DNA of 64,000 nt from Pseudomonas sp. Os17 (GCF_001547895.1 NZ_AP014627.1:3723501-3787500); one strand, 5' to 3'; positions 45,484 to 55,605 are shown, counted from the stretch's first letter. The notes: a model not told the origin generated them from the letters alone. A program made the numbers and translations.

Positions 45484-45487
45484 CGGC

Positions 45488-45548
45488 AGCCGCAAGCGGC
45501 GAGCTGCAAGCCTCAAGCAGCTCGTAGCTTGCCGCTTGCCACTTGCCG
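45488..45548. repeat. Degenerate palindromic repeat / hairpin after batD
   Basis: GCAAGCGGCGAGCTGCAAGC followed by ctcaagcagctcgtagcttgccgcttgccacttgccgc: nested inverted GCAAGCGGC / GCCGCTTGC and GAGCTGC / GCAGCTC. Likely ends the bat operon message; no T-run. Confidence 0.55.
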
Positions 45549-45569
45549 CTGCTTTACCTGGAGTTTGCC

Positions 45570-46814
45570 TTGCGTCTGTTTCACACCTCCGACTGGCACC
45601 TGGGCCAGAACCTCCACGGCCAGGAACGCGACTTCGAACACGCCTGCTTCCTTGAGTGGCTGCTGCGTCAGCTCAAGCATGAGCAGCCGGATGTGCTGCT
45701 GATCGCCGGCGACATCTTCGACACCGTCAACCCGCCGGTCAAAGCCCAGGAGCGGCTCTACGACTTCATCGTCAGCGCCCACGAACAACAGCCGGCCCTG
45801 ACCGTGGTGATGATCGCCGGCAACCACGACTCCGGCTCGCGCATCGAACTGCCGGCGCCCCTGATGCGGCGCCTGCGCACCCACGCCCTGGGCCGGGTGC
45901 TGTGGCTGGATGACGGCCAGCTGGATGTCGAACGCCTGCTGCTGCCGCTGCCCGACGCCAGTGGCGCGGTCCGCGCCTGGTGCCTGGCGCTGCCGTTCCT
46001 GCGGCCAGCGGAAGTCACCGGCCCGCAACGGGGCGACGACTACCTCAAGGGCATCGCCCAGGTCCATGAATGGCTGATCGCCGCGGCCAACGCCAAGCGC
46101 CAGCCGGGCCAGGCCCTGGTGGCGGTGAGCCACGCCCACATGGCCGGCGGCTCAATCTCGGAAGATTCCGAGCGCAGCCTGATCATCGGCAACGCCGAGG
46201 CCCTGCCCGCCAGCCTGTTCGGCGCGGACATCAGCTACGTGGCCCTGGGGCACCTGCACCAGCCGCAGAAGGTCAATGGCGAGGAGCGCATCCGCTACAG
46301 CGGCTCGCCGATCCCGCTGTCGTTTTCCGAGATCGGCTATCAGCACCAGATCCTCGATGTGCGCCTGGACGGCGAGACCCTGGTCAGCGTCGAACCGCGG
46401 CTGATTCCCCGGGCGGTGAACCTGCAACGCCTGGGCCCGGCGCCCCTCGGAGAAATCCTCGACCAGCTCGGCGAGCTGCCGGACATCGACCTTCTGGCCG
46501 AAGAACAGCGCCAGCCCTGGCTGGAAGTGCGGGTACGTCTGGACGAACCGCAGCCGGACCTGCGCCAGCAAGTGGAAAGCGCCCTGCAAGGCAAGGCCGT
46601 GCGCCTGGTACGGATTGCCGCCGAATACGCCGGCAAGGGCGGACGCGACGCGCAAGACAGCGGCGCCGAGCTGATCGAACTGGATCAACTGAGCCCCGAA
46701 GAACTGTTCCGCCGGGCCTGGCGCGACGCCTACGGCAACGAGGTGGACGACACCACCCTCAAGGATTTCGCCCTGCTGTTGCAGGACGTGCAGCAAGAAG
46801 GGGAACAGCCATGA
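45570..46814 (+). CDS. sbcD: SbcD, nuclease subunit of SbcCD
   Basis: 414 aa. The TTG at 45570 is taken as start because it puts LRLFHTSDWHLGQ at the N-terminus as in SbcD and has GGAG six bases upstream; an ATG at 45543 would add nine atypical residues. Metallophosphoesterase motifs are in order: SDWHLG, GDIFD, AGNHDSGS, SHAHMAGG, LGHLHQPQ. It provides the Mn-dependent nuclease that trims hairpins and protein-blocked ends. Its stop overlaps the sbcC start (ATGA). Confidence 0.95.
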   Translation: MRLFHTSDWHLGQNLHGQERDFEHACFLEWLLRQLKHEQPDVLLIAGDIFDTVNPPVKAQERLYDFIVSAHEQQPALTVVMIAGNHDSGSRIELPAPLMRRLRTHALGRVLWLDDGQLDVERLLLPLPDASGAVRAWCLALPFLRPAEVTGPQRGDDYLKGIAQVHEWLIAAANAKRQPGQALVAVSHAHMAGGSISEDSERSLIIGNAEALPASLFGADISYVALGHLHQPQKVNGEERIRYSGSPIPLSFSEIGYQHQILDVRLDGETLVSVEPRLIPRAVNLQRLGPAPLGEILDQLGELPDIDLLAEEQRQPWLEVRVRLDEPQPDLRQQVESALQGKAVRLVRIAAEYAGKGGRDAQDSGAELIELDQLSPEELFRRAWRDAYGNEVDDTTLKDFALLLQDVQQEGEQP

Positions 46815-49800
46815 AGATCCTGGCCATCCGCCTGAAGAACCTGGCCTCCCTGGCCGGGCCGTTCGAGATCGACTTCACCGCCGAGCCCCTGGCCAGCGCC
46901 GGGCTGTTTGCCATTACCGGGCCGACCGGCGCCGGCAAGAGCACCCTGCTCGACGCCCTGTGCCTGGCGCTGTTCGGCGCGGTGCCGCGGCTGAACAACA
47001 TCGGCCGCGAGACCAAGGTCCCCGAGGTCGACAGCGAGATCCTCACCAGCGACCCGCGCACCCTGCTGCGCCGGGGCAGCGGCAGCGGCTATGCCGAGGT
47101 GGACTTTGTCGGCATTGACGGGCGCCGCTACCGCGCCCGCTGGGAGGCCAACCGCGCCCGCGACAAGGCCAACGGCAAGCTGCAGGCCAGCCGGCAGAAC
47201 CTCACCGACCTGGACAGCGAACAACTGCTGAGCAACCAGAGCAAGAGCGAATACAAGCAGTTGATCGAGGCCCGCCTGGGGCTCAACTTCGAGCAATTCA
47301 CCCGCGCGGTGATGCTGGCCCAGAGCGAGTTCAGCGCCTTCCTCAAGGCCGATGACAAGGAACGCAGCGAGCTGCTGGAAAAGCTCACCAACACCTCGAT
47401 CTACAGCCAGTTGGGGCGGCGCGCCTACAGCAAGAGCAAGGAGGCCGAAGAGGTCCACAAGGAACTCAAGGCCCAGGCCAGCGGCATCACCCCGCTGGAC
47501 CCCGAAGCCCGGGCCGAGCTGGATCAACAGTTCGACGCCGCCCGGCAGCAGCTCAAGGAGCAGCAGGCCCGGCTCAAGCAACTGGAGGCCCAGCACAGCT
47601 GGCTCAAGGAGCTGGGACAGTGGCAGCAGGCCCGACAGGACGCCGCCGAGCAGTTGCAACAGGCCGAGCAGCAGGCCCTGGCTCTGGCCCCAGAGCGCCT
47701 GCGCCTGCAGCGTCTGGAACAACTGGCGCCGCAGCGCCACCAGTTCCTGCGCCAGATCGAGCTGCACCAAGCACTGGAGCCCCTGGGCCAACAGATCGAG
47801 CAGCAGGCCGCGCAACAGGTTGAGCTGCAACAACGTCACCAACAGCTGCAACAGCACGTGCTCGACGCCGACAGCGCCCTGACCCAGGCCCAGAGCCAGC
47901 ACAGCGACAGCGCGCCGCTGCTGCGCGAAGCCTTTGCCGAACAGGCCAATCTGAGCCGTCTTGGCCAGAGCCTGAGCGAGGCCGGCGAAACCCGTGACCG
48001 CGCGCAAAGCGTCAGTGCCCAAGGCCAGCAAAGCATTGCCCAACTGCTGGAGAAGCAGCGTCTGGTGGGTGAGCGCCTGGAGCGGATTGCCGGGCAGTTG
48101 GCGCACAGCGCCGCCCTCGCCCCCTTGAGCGAAGCCTGGACGCTCTACCGCGAACGCCTGCAGCAACTGATGCTGATCGGCAACCGCCTGAATCAGGGCC
48201 AGGCCGAATTGCCAGCCCTGGAACAGCGGGCCGGCACCGCGGCTCAGCAACTGGCCGAACAACGTTCCCACCTTGAATTGCTCTACAGCGAAGCCGGTGC
48301 CGAACCCCAGGCCGTGGCCGAGCAGATCCAATTGCTGGACGGCCTGCTCAAGGACAACCGCAAGCAACAACGGGCCACGGAAGAGCTGGCACGGCTCTGG
48401 GCCCAGCAACAGGAACTGGACCAGCGCGGCCGGGCCCTGCAAGACAAGCAGCAAGCCGTGGCCGCCCAGCGCGAGGCGCTGAACCAGGCCGGCCTGCAAG
48501 CCAAGGCCGAACTGAGCGTCGCCGAGCAGACCCTGAGCGTCACCCAGGCCTTGCTGGAGCGCCAGCGCCTGGCCCGCAGTGCCAGTGTCGAGGAGCTACG
48601 CGGGCAGTTGCAGGACGACCAGCCCTGCCCGGTGTGCGGCAGCGTCGAGCACCCCTATCACCAGCCCGAAGCCCTGCTGCAAAGCCTGGGGCGCCATGAC
48701 GAAAGCGAAGAAGCCAACGCCCGCCAGGCGGTGGACAGGCTCAAGGAACAGCTCAACGAATTGCGGGCCCAGGTCCAGGGCCTGATCGCCCAGCAGAAGG
48801 AATTCCTCCAGCAACAGGAACAACTGGCCAGCCAGCAACAGGCGCTGGCCCCCAGCCTGCAAGCCCACCCGCAGAGTGCCAGCCTGCTGGACCAGGACCC
48901 GGCGCGACGCGATGCCTGGCTACGCCAGCAACTGGAACAGTTGCAACAGAGCATCACCCAGGATGAAAGCCGCCTGGATGCCTTGCTGACCCTGCAAAAG
49001 GACGCCACGCGGCTCCAGCAGCAGTTGCAGCAAGCACAAGACGCCAGCCAGCAGGCGGCCCAGCATCTGCACAAGCAGCAGGAGCAATTGGCCGCCGACC
49101 AACAGCGTCTCGAAGAAGAACTGGGCAGCTTCAACAACCTGCTGCCGGCCGAGGTGCTCGAAGGCCTGCGCCGTGATCCGGCCAGCACCTTCATGCAACT
49201 GGACCAGCAGGTGCTGCAACGCATCGAACAACTGCGCGAGCGCCAGGATGAAGCCGAAGAACAGCAGCAGCGCCAACTGCTGCTGGACAAGGAACAGGAC
49301 CGCCAACTGACCCGCCAGCAGCAACTGAGCGACGCTCAGCAGCAGCTCGACGCCCTGAGCCAACAGCACCAGGCCTGCCAGGACCGGCTGGCCGCCCTGC
49401 TGGGGTCGCACCCTAGCGCCGAGCTCTGGCAGCAACAGCTCGATCAAGCCGTGGAACAGGCCCGCAGCGCCCAGGCCAAGGCCCAGCACGAGCAGCAGGA
49501 GCTGCAGCAGCAACTGATCCAACTGAGCGCCGAGCTCAAGGCCCGGCAAGAGCGTCTGCAAGCCCTGGACAGCGAACGACAGCAACTGGCCGGCAGCATC
49601 GAACAATGGCGTGCCCAGCATCCGGAGCTGGACGACAGCGGCCTGCAACAGCTGCTGGAACTGGACGAGGAACAGGTCCAGCAACTGCGCCAGCACCTGC
49701 AGGCCAACGACAAGGCCATCGAACAAGCCAAGGTCCTGCTCCAGGAGCGTCAGCAACGCCTGCAACAGCACCAGGCCCAGCACAACGGCAACCTGGAGGC

Positions 49801-50455
49801 CGGGCAACTGGCCCAGGCCCTTGAAGGGCTGCAGCAACAAGCCCTCGCCAGCGAACAGCAGGTGGCGGAACTGCGCGCCCGGCAAAGCGAGGACCAGCGC
49901 CGCCAGGAGGCCAATCAGGCCCTGGGCCAGCAGATCCACGACGCCTACCAGCAATGGCAGCGCTGGGCCCGCCTGAATGCCCTGATCGGCTCGGCCACCG
50001 GCGACACCTTCCGCAAGATCGCCCAGGCCTACAACCTCGACCTGCTGGTGCACCACGCCAACGCCCAACTGCGCCAGCTGGTGCGGCGCTACCGCCTCAA
50101 GCGCGGCGGCAGCATGCTCGGCCTGCTGGTGCTGGACACCGAAATGGGCGATGAACTGCGCTCGGTGCACTCGCTGTCCGGCGGCGAAACCTTCCTGGTG
50201 TCCCTGGCCCTGGCCCTGGGGCTGGCGTCCATGGCCTCCAGCACCCTGAAGATCGAATCGCTGTTCATCGACGAAGGTTTCGGCAGCCTCGACCCCGAGT
50301 CCCTGCAACTGGCCATGGACGCCCTCGACGGCCTGCAGGCCCAGGGGCGCAAGGTCGCGGTGATTTCCCACGTGCAGGAAATGCACGAACGGATCCCGGT
50401 GCAGATCCAGGTCAGCCGCCAGGGCAACGGCCTGAGCACCCTGGAGGTGAAATGA
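46811..50455 (+). CDS. sbcC: SbcC, SMC-like ATPase subunit of SbcCD
   Basis: 1214 aa. Walker A GPTGAGKST (37-45) heads an ABC half-domain. Two very long Gln/Leu-rich coiled coils flank the zinc hook CPVC (606-609). The ABC signature SLSGGETFLVSLALALGL and Walker B LFIDEGFGSLD are at the C-terminus. It forms the ATP-driven clamp for SbcD in DNA end and palindrome processing. The coiled coil is unusually rich in Gln-Gln and Gln-Leu pairs. Overlaps both neighbours by ATGA. Confidence 0.97.
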   Translation: MKILAIRLKNLASLAGPFEIDFTAEPLASAGLFAITGPTGAGKSTLLDALCLALFGAVPRLNNIGRETKVPEVDSEILTSDPRTLLRRGSGSGYAEVDFVGIDGRRYRARWEANRARDKANGKLQASRQNLTDLDSEQLLSNQSKSEYKQLIEARLGLNFEQFTRAVMLAQSEFSAFLKADDKERSELLEKLTNTSIYSQLGRRAYSKSKEAEEVHKELKAQASGITPLDPEARAELDQQFDAARQQLKEQQARLKQLEAQHSWLKELGQWQQARQDAAEQLQQAEQQALALAPERLRLQRLEQLAPQRHQFLRQIELHQALEPLGQQIEQQAAQQVELQQRHQQLQQHVLDADSALTQAQSQHSDSAPLLREAFAEQANLSRLGQSLSEAGETRDRAQSVSAQGQQSIAQLLEKQRLVGERLERIAGQLAHSAALAPLSEAWTLYRERLQQLMLIGNRLNQGQAELPALEQRAGTAAQQLAEQRSHLELLYSEAGAEPQAVAEQIQLLDGLLKDNRKQQRATEELARLWAQQQELDQRGRALQDKQQAVAAQREALNQAGLQAKAELSVAEQTLSVTQALLERQRLARSASVEELRGQLQDDQPCPVCGSVEHPYHQPEALLQSLGRHDESEEANARQAVDRLKEQLNELRAQVQGLIAQQKEFLQQQEQLASQQQALAPSLQAHPQSASLLDQDPARRDAWLRQQLEQLQQSITQDESRLDALLTLQKDATRLQQQLQQAQDASQQAAQHLHKQQEQLAADQQRLEEELGSFNNLLPAEVLEGLRRDPASTFMQLDQQVLQRIEQLRERQDEAEEQQQRQLLLDKEQDRQLTRQQQLSDAQQQLDALSQQHQACQDRLAALLGSHPSAELWQQQLDQAVEQARSAQAKAQHEQQELQQQLIQLSAELKARQERLQALDSERQQLAGSIEQWRAQHPELDDSGLQQLLELDEEQVQQLRQHLQANDKAIEQAKVLLQERQQRLQQHQAQHNGNLEAGQLAQALEGLQQQALASEQQVAELRARQSEDQRRQEANQALGQQIHDAYQQWQRWARLNALIGSATGDTFRKIAQAYNLDLLVHHANAQLRQLVRRYRLKRGGSMLGLLVLDTEMGDELRSVHSLSGGETFLVSLALALGLASMASSTLKIESLFIDEGFGSLDPESLQLAMDALDGLQAQGRKVAVISHVQEMHERIPVQIQVSRQGNGLSTLEVK

Positions 50456-51078
50456 GCACGCGGCCGATGCCCGAGGCGACCCTCTACTCGTTCCGCCGCT
50501 GCCCTTACGCCATGCGCGCGCGACTGGCGCTGCGCTATGCCCAGGTGCCCGTGCAGATCGTCGAGGTCAGCCTCAAGGCCAAGCCGGCCGAGATGCTGGC
50601 TCTGTCGCCCAAGGGCACGGTGCCGGTGCTGGCGGTGGATGGGCGGGTGATCGATGAGAGCATGGAGATCATGCACTGGGCGCTGGAGCAGCATGATCCG
50701 GACAACTGGCGGCTCATCGGCGCCCCCGAGGCCCAGACACAGATGGCGGCCTTGATTGCCGAGAATGATCAGGTGTTCAAGGTGCACCTCAATCGCTACA
50801 AGTACGCCGAGCGTTATCCCGAAGCGCCCATGGAGCATTACCGGGCCCAGGGCGAGGTGTTTCTGGCGCAGTTGGAGCGCCTGCTGCAGGAGCGACGCTA
50901 TCTGCTGGCGGCGCATCCGAGCTTGGCGGACATGGCCCTGCTGCCGTTTGTTCGCCAGTTTGCTCATGTGGACCGGGAGTGGTTTGCGCAGACGCCTTAT
51001 CCTGCGTTGCAGGAGTGGTTGCAGGTGTTTCTTGAATCGAAGTTGTTTGTGGGGGTCATGGCCAAGACTTTGGCGTGA
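50452..51078 (+). CDS. Glutathione S-transferase family protein
   Basis: 208 aa. The N-terminal thioredoxin fold begins TLYSFRRCPYAMRARLALRY, with a glutaredoxin-like CPYA at the catalytic site, then the cis-proline region GTVPVLAV and DESMEIMHWA that binds glutathione. An all-helical C-domain follows (SLADMALLPFVRQFAHVD). The cysteine active site suggests thiol transfer or deglutathionylation rather than classical conjugation. Coupled to sbcC by ATGA. The substrate cannot be predicted. Confidence 0.9.
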   Translation: MSTRPMPEATLYSFRRCPYAMRARLALRYAQVPVQIVEVSLKAKPAEMLALSPKGTVPVLAVDGRVIDESMEIMHWALEQHDPDNWRLIGAPEAQTQMAALIAENDQVFKVHLNRYKYAERYPEAPMEHYRAQGEVFLAQLERLLQERRYLLAAHPSLADMALLPFVRQFAHVDREWFAQTPYPALQEWLQVFLESKLFVGVMAKTLA

Positions 51079-51093
51079 GTTTTTGTTGTGGGG

Positions 51094-51275
51094 TTGGGTA
51101 CATATCCGGGGCTGCGGGTGTAGCGGCTTATGGTTCCGCTTTTACAGCGGGGTTGGGTACATATCCGTTTCTGCGGGTGCGGCCGCTGGCGGTTCCGCTC
51201 TTACAGCGAGTGGGAGGGGGTACATATCCATTCCTGCGGTCACGGCCACTGGCGGTTTCGCTCTTACAGCGAGTC
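51094..51275. repeat. Left array of three ~57-60 bp terminal units, palindromic copy 2
   Basis: Three head-to-tail units at about 51094-51150, 51151-51211 and 51217-51275. Each begins GGGTACATATCC, passes CTGCGGGTG-type sequence and ends CTTACAGCG or TTTACAGCG. They differ from one another at many sites, so this is not a recent duplication. Inverted relatives form the right array at 51951-52132. Confidence 0.85.
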
Positions 51276-51950
51276 ACTTTGAAACCCGGAATGCCGGCCA
51301 GCCCAAAGTAACCAAAGGCTCCTGCCCCTCCACTCGGTGCCTCGCATAGCGAGGCATGCCCTCACTCCGGCATTGATCCGTGGGCCGCCGCAATGGGCCA
51401 TCCATGGCCCAGTGCGGCTAACCCAGCGTCCTGCCGGGTTACCCACGGCTCAATGCCTGCGTTCGGCCATCGTGTTTAAGGGGGCAGGAAGATCAAAAAC
51501 CAGATCAAGATCAACATCTGACGGCGGCCTACCGGCCGACCTGTTTCATTGCCGTTCGCGTTACATGTAGCCGCTGCCGAAGGCTGCGACCGGCTCCGCA
51601 GGAGACGCTAAACCTGCCTCCCCGATATTCCTGACCTATCGCGCCGCCTGGTTTTGCGAGCGCGAGCGCTCGTTCGCAGCCTTCGGCAGCGGCTACAAGG
51701 AGCCAGCCTGCGCAACTTGGCTTTGGCTTTTGATCTTGATCTTCAGGCCCCTTCCCAGCAGGCCGAGCGCAGGCGTTGCGTAGGGGGCAGCTCGGCAGGG
51801 ATGCCGAGCTAGCCGCCACCCGGCCATGGATGGCCGGTTGGCGGCGGGCCCCCGGAGCAATGCCGGAGAGAGGGAACCCCGAGCCCCAGCGAGGGGCCGT
51901 ATGGAGGGGCAAGCGTTTTTGCTTACTTTTTTGGCGTTTGAAAAAAGTAA
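51276..51950. repeat. Core of giant imperfect palindromic element, copy 2
   Basis: Nearly identical to copy 1 over the outer arms: CTTTGAAACCCGGAATGCCG at the left and TTGCTTACTTTTTTGGCG with GTTTGAAAAAAGTAAG at the right. The inverted landmark pair GGCCATCCATGGCC (51396-51409) / GGCCATGGATGGCC (51822-51835) is present. The centre is shorter than in copy 1 because the AAGGTCCTGCGG insertion is missing. It lies between the GST gene and the DUF1345 gene. Confidence 0.87.
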
Positions 51951-52132
51951 GTCGCCGTAAGGGCGAAACCCTAAGTGGCCGCACCCGCAGCAACGGATAT
52001 GCACACCGTCCCACTCGCCGTAAGGGCGAAACCGTAAGTGGCCACACCCACAGCAACGGGTATGTACCCCCTCAAACTCGCCGTAAAGGCGAAACCACCA
52101 GCCGCCACACCCGCAGCAACGGATATGCCCCC
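51951..52132. repeat. Right array of three terminal units, palindromic copy 2
   Basis: Units at about 51951-52010, 52013-52070 and 52076-52132, each of the form CGCCGTAAGGGCGAAACC ... CCCGCAGCAACGGATATG. They are inverted relative to the left array, giving a 3+core+3 symmetric arrangement. Confidence 0.85.
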
Positions 52133-52214
52133 TCCCAGCACACGCCCAGAACATAACCCCCACCGCCCCACATGCTAATGTTCCCCTCCTTCAGCCCCAA
52201 CGCCACGAGCCCCC

Positions 52215-52856
52215 ATGTCCGTCGTAATCCGCACCCACCCTCGCTTAACCATCGGCGTACTGATCGGCTGCGCCGTCGGCCTCTTCGCCCCCGCCGCGAC
52301 CCTCACCAGCAAGATCCTCATCGGCTGGAACGCCGCCGTCTGGACTTACCTGCTGCTGATGTTCTGGCTGACCCTGCGCGCTCGCGCCGACCAGGTGAAG
52401 CGCATCGCCGAAGCCGAGGACGAAAACGCCGGGCTGGTGTTGCTCATCGTGTGCATCGCCGCTATCGCCAGCCTGGTGGCGATCACCCTGGAACTGGTCG
52501 GCAGCAAGGACCTGGACAGCACCCGGCGGCTGGTCCACTACGCCTTTACAGGGTTGACGGTGATCGGTTCCTGGCTGCTGGTCGGGGTGATCTTCAGCCT
52601 GCACTACGCGCGCCTGTACTACACCTGGGACGGCCAGGAACCGGCGCTGCGCTTTGCCGAAGGCCCGATCGACCCGGACTACTGGGACTTCCTGTACTTC
52701 TCCTTCACCATCGGCGTGGCGGTGCAGACCTCGGACGTCGGTGTCGCCACCCGCGAGCTGCGCAAGATCGTCCTCGCCCAGTCCTTGATCGGCTTTCTGT
52801 TCAACACCGCGATCCTCGGTTTTTCCATCAACATTGCCGCCGGGCTGTTCAGCTGA
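52215..52856 (+). CDS. DUF1345 inner-membrane protein
   Basis: 213 aa with five hydrophobic segments (about 12-32, 38-55, 75-95, 112-132, 185-210). The family signature [20 protein letters not shown] recalls the pore region of potassium channels, but function is unestablished. Start ATG at 52215 in a CCCCC-ATG context without a strong ribosome binding site. Monocistronic, downstream of the palindromic repeat copy 2. Confidence 0.88.
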   Translation: MSVVIRTHPRLTIGVLIGCAVGLFAPAATLTSKILIGWNAAVWTYLLLMFWLTLRARADQVKRIAEAEDENAGLVLLIVCIAAIASLVAITLELVGSKDLDSTRRLVHYAFTGLTVIGSWLLVGVIFSLHYARLYYTWDGQEPALRFAEGPIDPDYWDFLYFSFTIGVAVQTSDVGVATRELRKIVLAQSLIGFLFNTAILGFSINIAAGLFS

Positions 52857-53364
52857 ACCGGTACGAGACGGCTTGAGCCCAGTCCTGGCAGCTTCGCGGG
52901 ATCGTCCGTGAGAATCGCGACGGCTTCGTCCGAGATGCCATATAGCGAGTGTCAGGCTGGGTAAGGCTGGGTAAGCCTAGTTGATCTTATTCAAACGACC
53001 GCCAATACCAAGCAACTAAATTCAGTTGTGCTGATCGACCTTCCAAACAAATCGCCCCAACACTTCAAGAGCAATTTAAGAATCATCTTAAAGACCCACC
53101 CTCTTACTAAAAATAAAATAGCCGCCTTTTACAGCCCTGGATTTAGCCAACTAACTTCTTAACGTTAGTCCCTCGCCTTCAACTAATCCCCCCTTTTCCC
53201 CGAACCTGAAGTTTGCCGACCTCGCCATGTCCAAATGACGAAAGCACTTGCAATAGAGCGCCCGCGCACCCAATCCATGGGCCCAACAGCAAACAGCCAC
53301 CCCAAAAGCAGCCTGTAACTTCCACAGACTGTTGTGTTTTCTGCTTCGCCAAAAGGTTACAACG
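52857..53364. other. AT-rich intergenic region before the autotransporter
   Basis: 508 bases, clearly more AT-rich than its surroundings from about 52970 on. A short direct repeat GGCTGGGTAAGGCTGGGTAA lies near 52959-52978. No credible CDS, tRNA or terminator was recognised. The composition marks a likely boundary of horizontally acquired DNA that includes the autotransporter gene. Confidence 0.5.
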
Positions 53365-55332
53365 TTGAAATACCCATCCGTAATAACAGCTATTACCCTG
53401 CTATACAGCGTCACTTATTCAGTACAGTCCCATGCGATCACTGCAATCGACAGCATTGATTTAGGTTCTTTGAGTAACGAGTACTCTATGGCCTTCGGCG
53501 TCTCTGCCGACGGTCGTCTAATCGCGGTAAACAAAACATTACCCACAGGCCAAGATCGCGCATTCAAATACAGCGATGCGACTGGCATGGTCGATCTGGG
53601 GACCCTGGGTGGGAACCATGCCTATGCCCATGCCATATCCGCCGATGGCAGTGTGGTCGTGGGAAAAGCGGCTACCCCGGCCTCGGCTCATGCCTTCAAG
53701 CACTCCGATGCGACCGGCATGATCGATCTAGGCACACTGGGCGGCGCATCATCCAGCGCCAATGGCGTATCCGCTGACGGCGCCGTGGTGGTTGGCGACT
53801 CCTTGAATCTCCAAGGGAGGACTCGTGCCTTCAAGCACACGGAGGCGACCGGCATGATCGATCTGGGGACCTTGAAGGCAGACAACAGTGGCGACTCCCT
53901 TGCAACTGCGGTGTCCGGCGACGGTAGCGTCGTCGTCGGGCAGTCGGACATCGATACGGATTCGAACGTACAACACGCGTTCAAGTACACCGATGCCAAC
54001 GGCATGACCGACCTGGGCACCCTCGGCGGAACATCTTCCCAGGCTCTGGGAATATCCGCCGACGGCCAGGTGGTCGTGGGCAGTTCGGAAACTATCACCG
54101 GCGGTACTCAAGCGTTCAAACACACTGACGCCAACGGCATGGTCGAGCTCGGCTCCTGGGGGGGCGACTCCAGTGCTAGCGCGGCATCCGCCGACGGCCG
54201 CGTTGTCGTCGGTTTTGCCATTACCGCAGAGGGCGATAACCACGCCTTCAGACACACCGATGCCGACGGCATGATCGATCTGGGCACGTTAGGCGGCCAA
54301 CATTCGGCAGCGACTGCCGTGTCCGCCGACGGCAATATTGCCGTCGGCCTGAGCCTCACGGCGAGTGGTGACCTACACGCCGCGCTGTGGAAGATCACGG
54401 AAACCGGCACTCACCTGCTTGATCTGGACAACACCCGGAGCGCGATGGCCAAAAGCGCCAATCGGGCATGGGGAGTCCTGGACCTGCGCAGTGCGCAACT
54501 GGACCGGTTGATGAGCCAGGAGTGCCAGATCGACAGCGGCTCGTTCTGTATTGGGGTTGGCCCCAGCTACAGCAGAAACCGCGAGACTCGCCAGACCTCG
54601 ACGAGTCTGACCCTGGGCGCCCGTCCCAGCGACCATCTGCGTGTGGGCATCACCCTGGACCAGAACCTCGATCAACAGTTGCCGGACAACTACACCAAGG
54701 CAGGGTCCAACGCACCCGCAGTCGCGATGTTCGTTGCCATGGACGAATCGGGCCAGGGCCTGGGTTGGCAGGGGCGTCTGGCTGCGGCCTATCTGTCTTC
54801 CAAAGTCGATATCCGCCGTGAGCAACTGGCTTATACCGACGCCGGTCAAGGGCGTTCGAGCCTGCGTGGCAAGGCCTTCAGCATCGAGGGTGGCTATGGC
54901 CTGCGGCTCGATAGCCTGACCGTGACGCCTTACATCGGCCTCAGCCAGACTCAAGTCAGCCGCCAGGGCTATAGCGAGCACAGCGGCGCCGTCATGGCGG
55001 CCAGCTACGCAAAAATGCAGCGCTCGGTGACCCGCCTGAACGCCGGCGTACGGACTGCCAAACGCCTGACAAAACAGCTGGAGCTCAATGCCAGCCTGGG
55101 CCTGATCCAGGACCTGGACAAAGACCAGGACGCCTTTCAAGCGCGCATGGACTACCTGGGTCGCTATACCTACCAGGCCGATAAACAGCACGACACCCGT
55201 TTTGCCGCGGGCACCGGGGCAAGCTATGCCTTGAACGAGAACAGCGCCGTGCATGCCGGTGTGTTCTGGACACAGGAGCCGGGCGGCAATGACACGACCG
55301 GTATTCAAACCGCCTTTACCTATCAGTTCTGA
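53365..55332 (+). CDS. HAF-repeat autotransporter
   Basis: 655 aa from the TTG at 53365, which has AAAAGG eight bases upstream and yields a signal peptide ending VQSHA; a TTG at 53332 would add eleven residues. The passenger has seven HAF-type repeats of about 45 residues, each with SADG, VVVG, HAFKHTDATGM and DLGTLGG (residues about 35-350). A C-terminal autotransporter barrel (about 390-655) ends in TYQF, the usual terminal aromatic. It should be displayed on the surface by type V secretion. Two Cys in QECQIDSGSFCIG lie before the barrel. Ligand unknown. Confidence 0.88.
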   Translation: MKYPSVITAITLLYSVTYSVQSHAITAIDSIDLGSLSNEYSMAFGVSADGRLIAVNKTLPTGQDRAFKYSDATGMVDLGTLGGNHAYAHAISADGSVVVGKAATPASAHAFKHSDATGMIDLGTLGGASSSANGVSADGAVVVGDSLNLQGRTRAFKHTEATGMIDLGTLKADNSGDSLATAVSGDGSVVVGQSDIDTDSNVQHAFKYTDANGMTDLGTLGGTSSQALGISADGQVVVGSSETITGGTQAFKHTDANGMVELGSWGGDSSASAASADGRVVVGFAITAEGDNHAFRHTDADGMIDLGTLGGQHSAATAVSADGNIAVGLSLTASGDLHAALWKITETGTHLLDLDNTRSAMAKSANRAWGVLDLRSAQLDRLMSQECQIDSGSFCIGVGPSYSRNRETRQTSTSLTLGARPSDHLRVGITLDQNLDQQLPDNYTKAGSNAPAVAMFVAMDESGQGLGWQGRLAAAYLSSKVDIRREQLAYTDAGQGRSSLRGKAFSIEGGYGLRLDSLTVTPYIGLSQTQVSRQGYSEHSGAVMAASYAKMQRSVTRLNAGVRTAKRLTKQLELNASLGLIQDLDKDQDAFQARMDYLGRYTYQADKQHDTRFAAGTGASYALNENSAVHAGVFWTQEPGGNDTTGIQTAFTYQF

Positions 55333-55605
55333 TAACGGCTCCCGCCCTGTCTCGCGGTACTCCACATCAGCCCGGTCGAGGCTGCACCGCACGTCAAGAC
55401 CCCAGCCCTGGCGCACCGCCAGGGCTGTTGCTGATCGCGACCTGGACAAGCCTGTGGGCGTGAAGTGCGCCCGGGCAGTCGTCACAGTGCAAAAGCCGGT
55501 CGCTACAGAGCGTTTCCCGGGCCATCGGGGCCACGTAAGGTGGCCAGCACGGCGCGACAAGACGCCGCTCAGAACAACAAGCCACCTGCCGGAAGAGATC
55601 CTCTG
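55333..55605. other. Intergenic region after the autotransporter
   Basis: A strong hairpin CAGCCCTGGCG-CA-CCGCCAGGGCTG (55403-55426) lacks a T-run but may end the autotransporter message. The remainder is the leader of the binding-protein gene. Confidence 0.45.

Noticed and set aside
46730-50386. Minus-strand frames opposite sbcC (46730-48499, 48920-50386)
   Set aside because: Leu/Gln-rich antisense reflections of the SbcC coiled coil.
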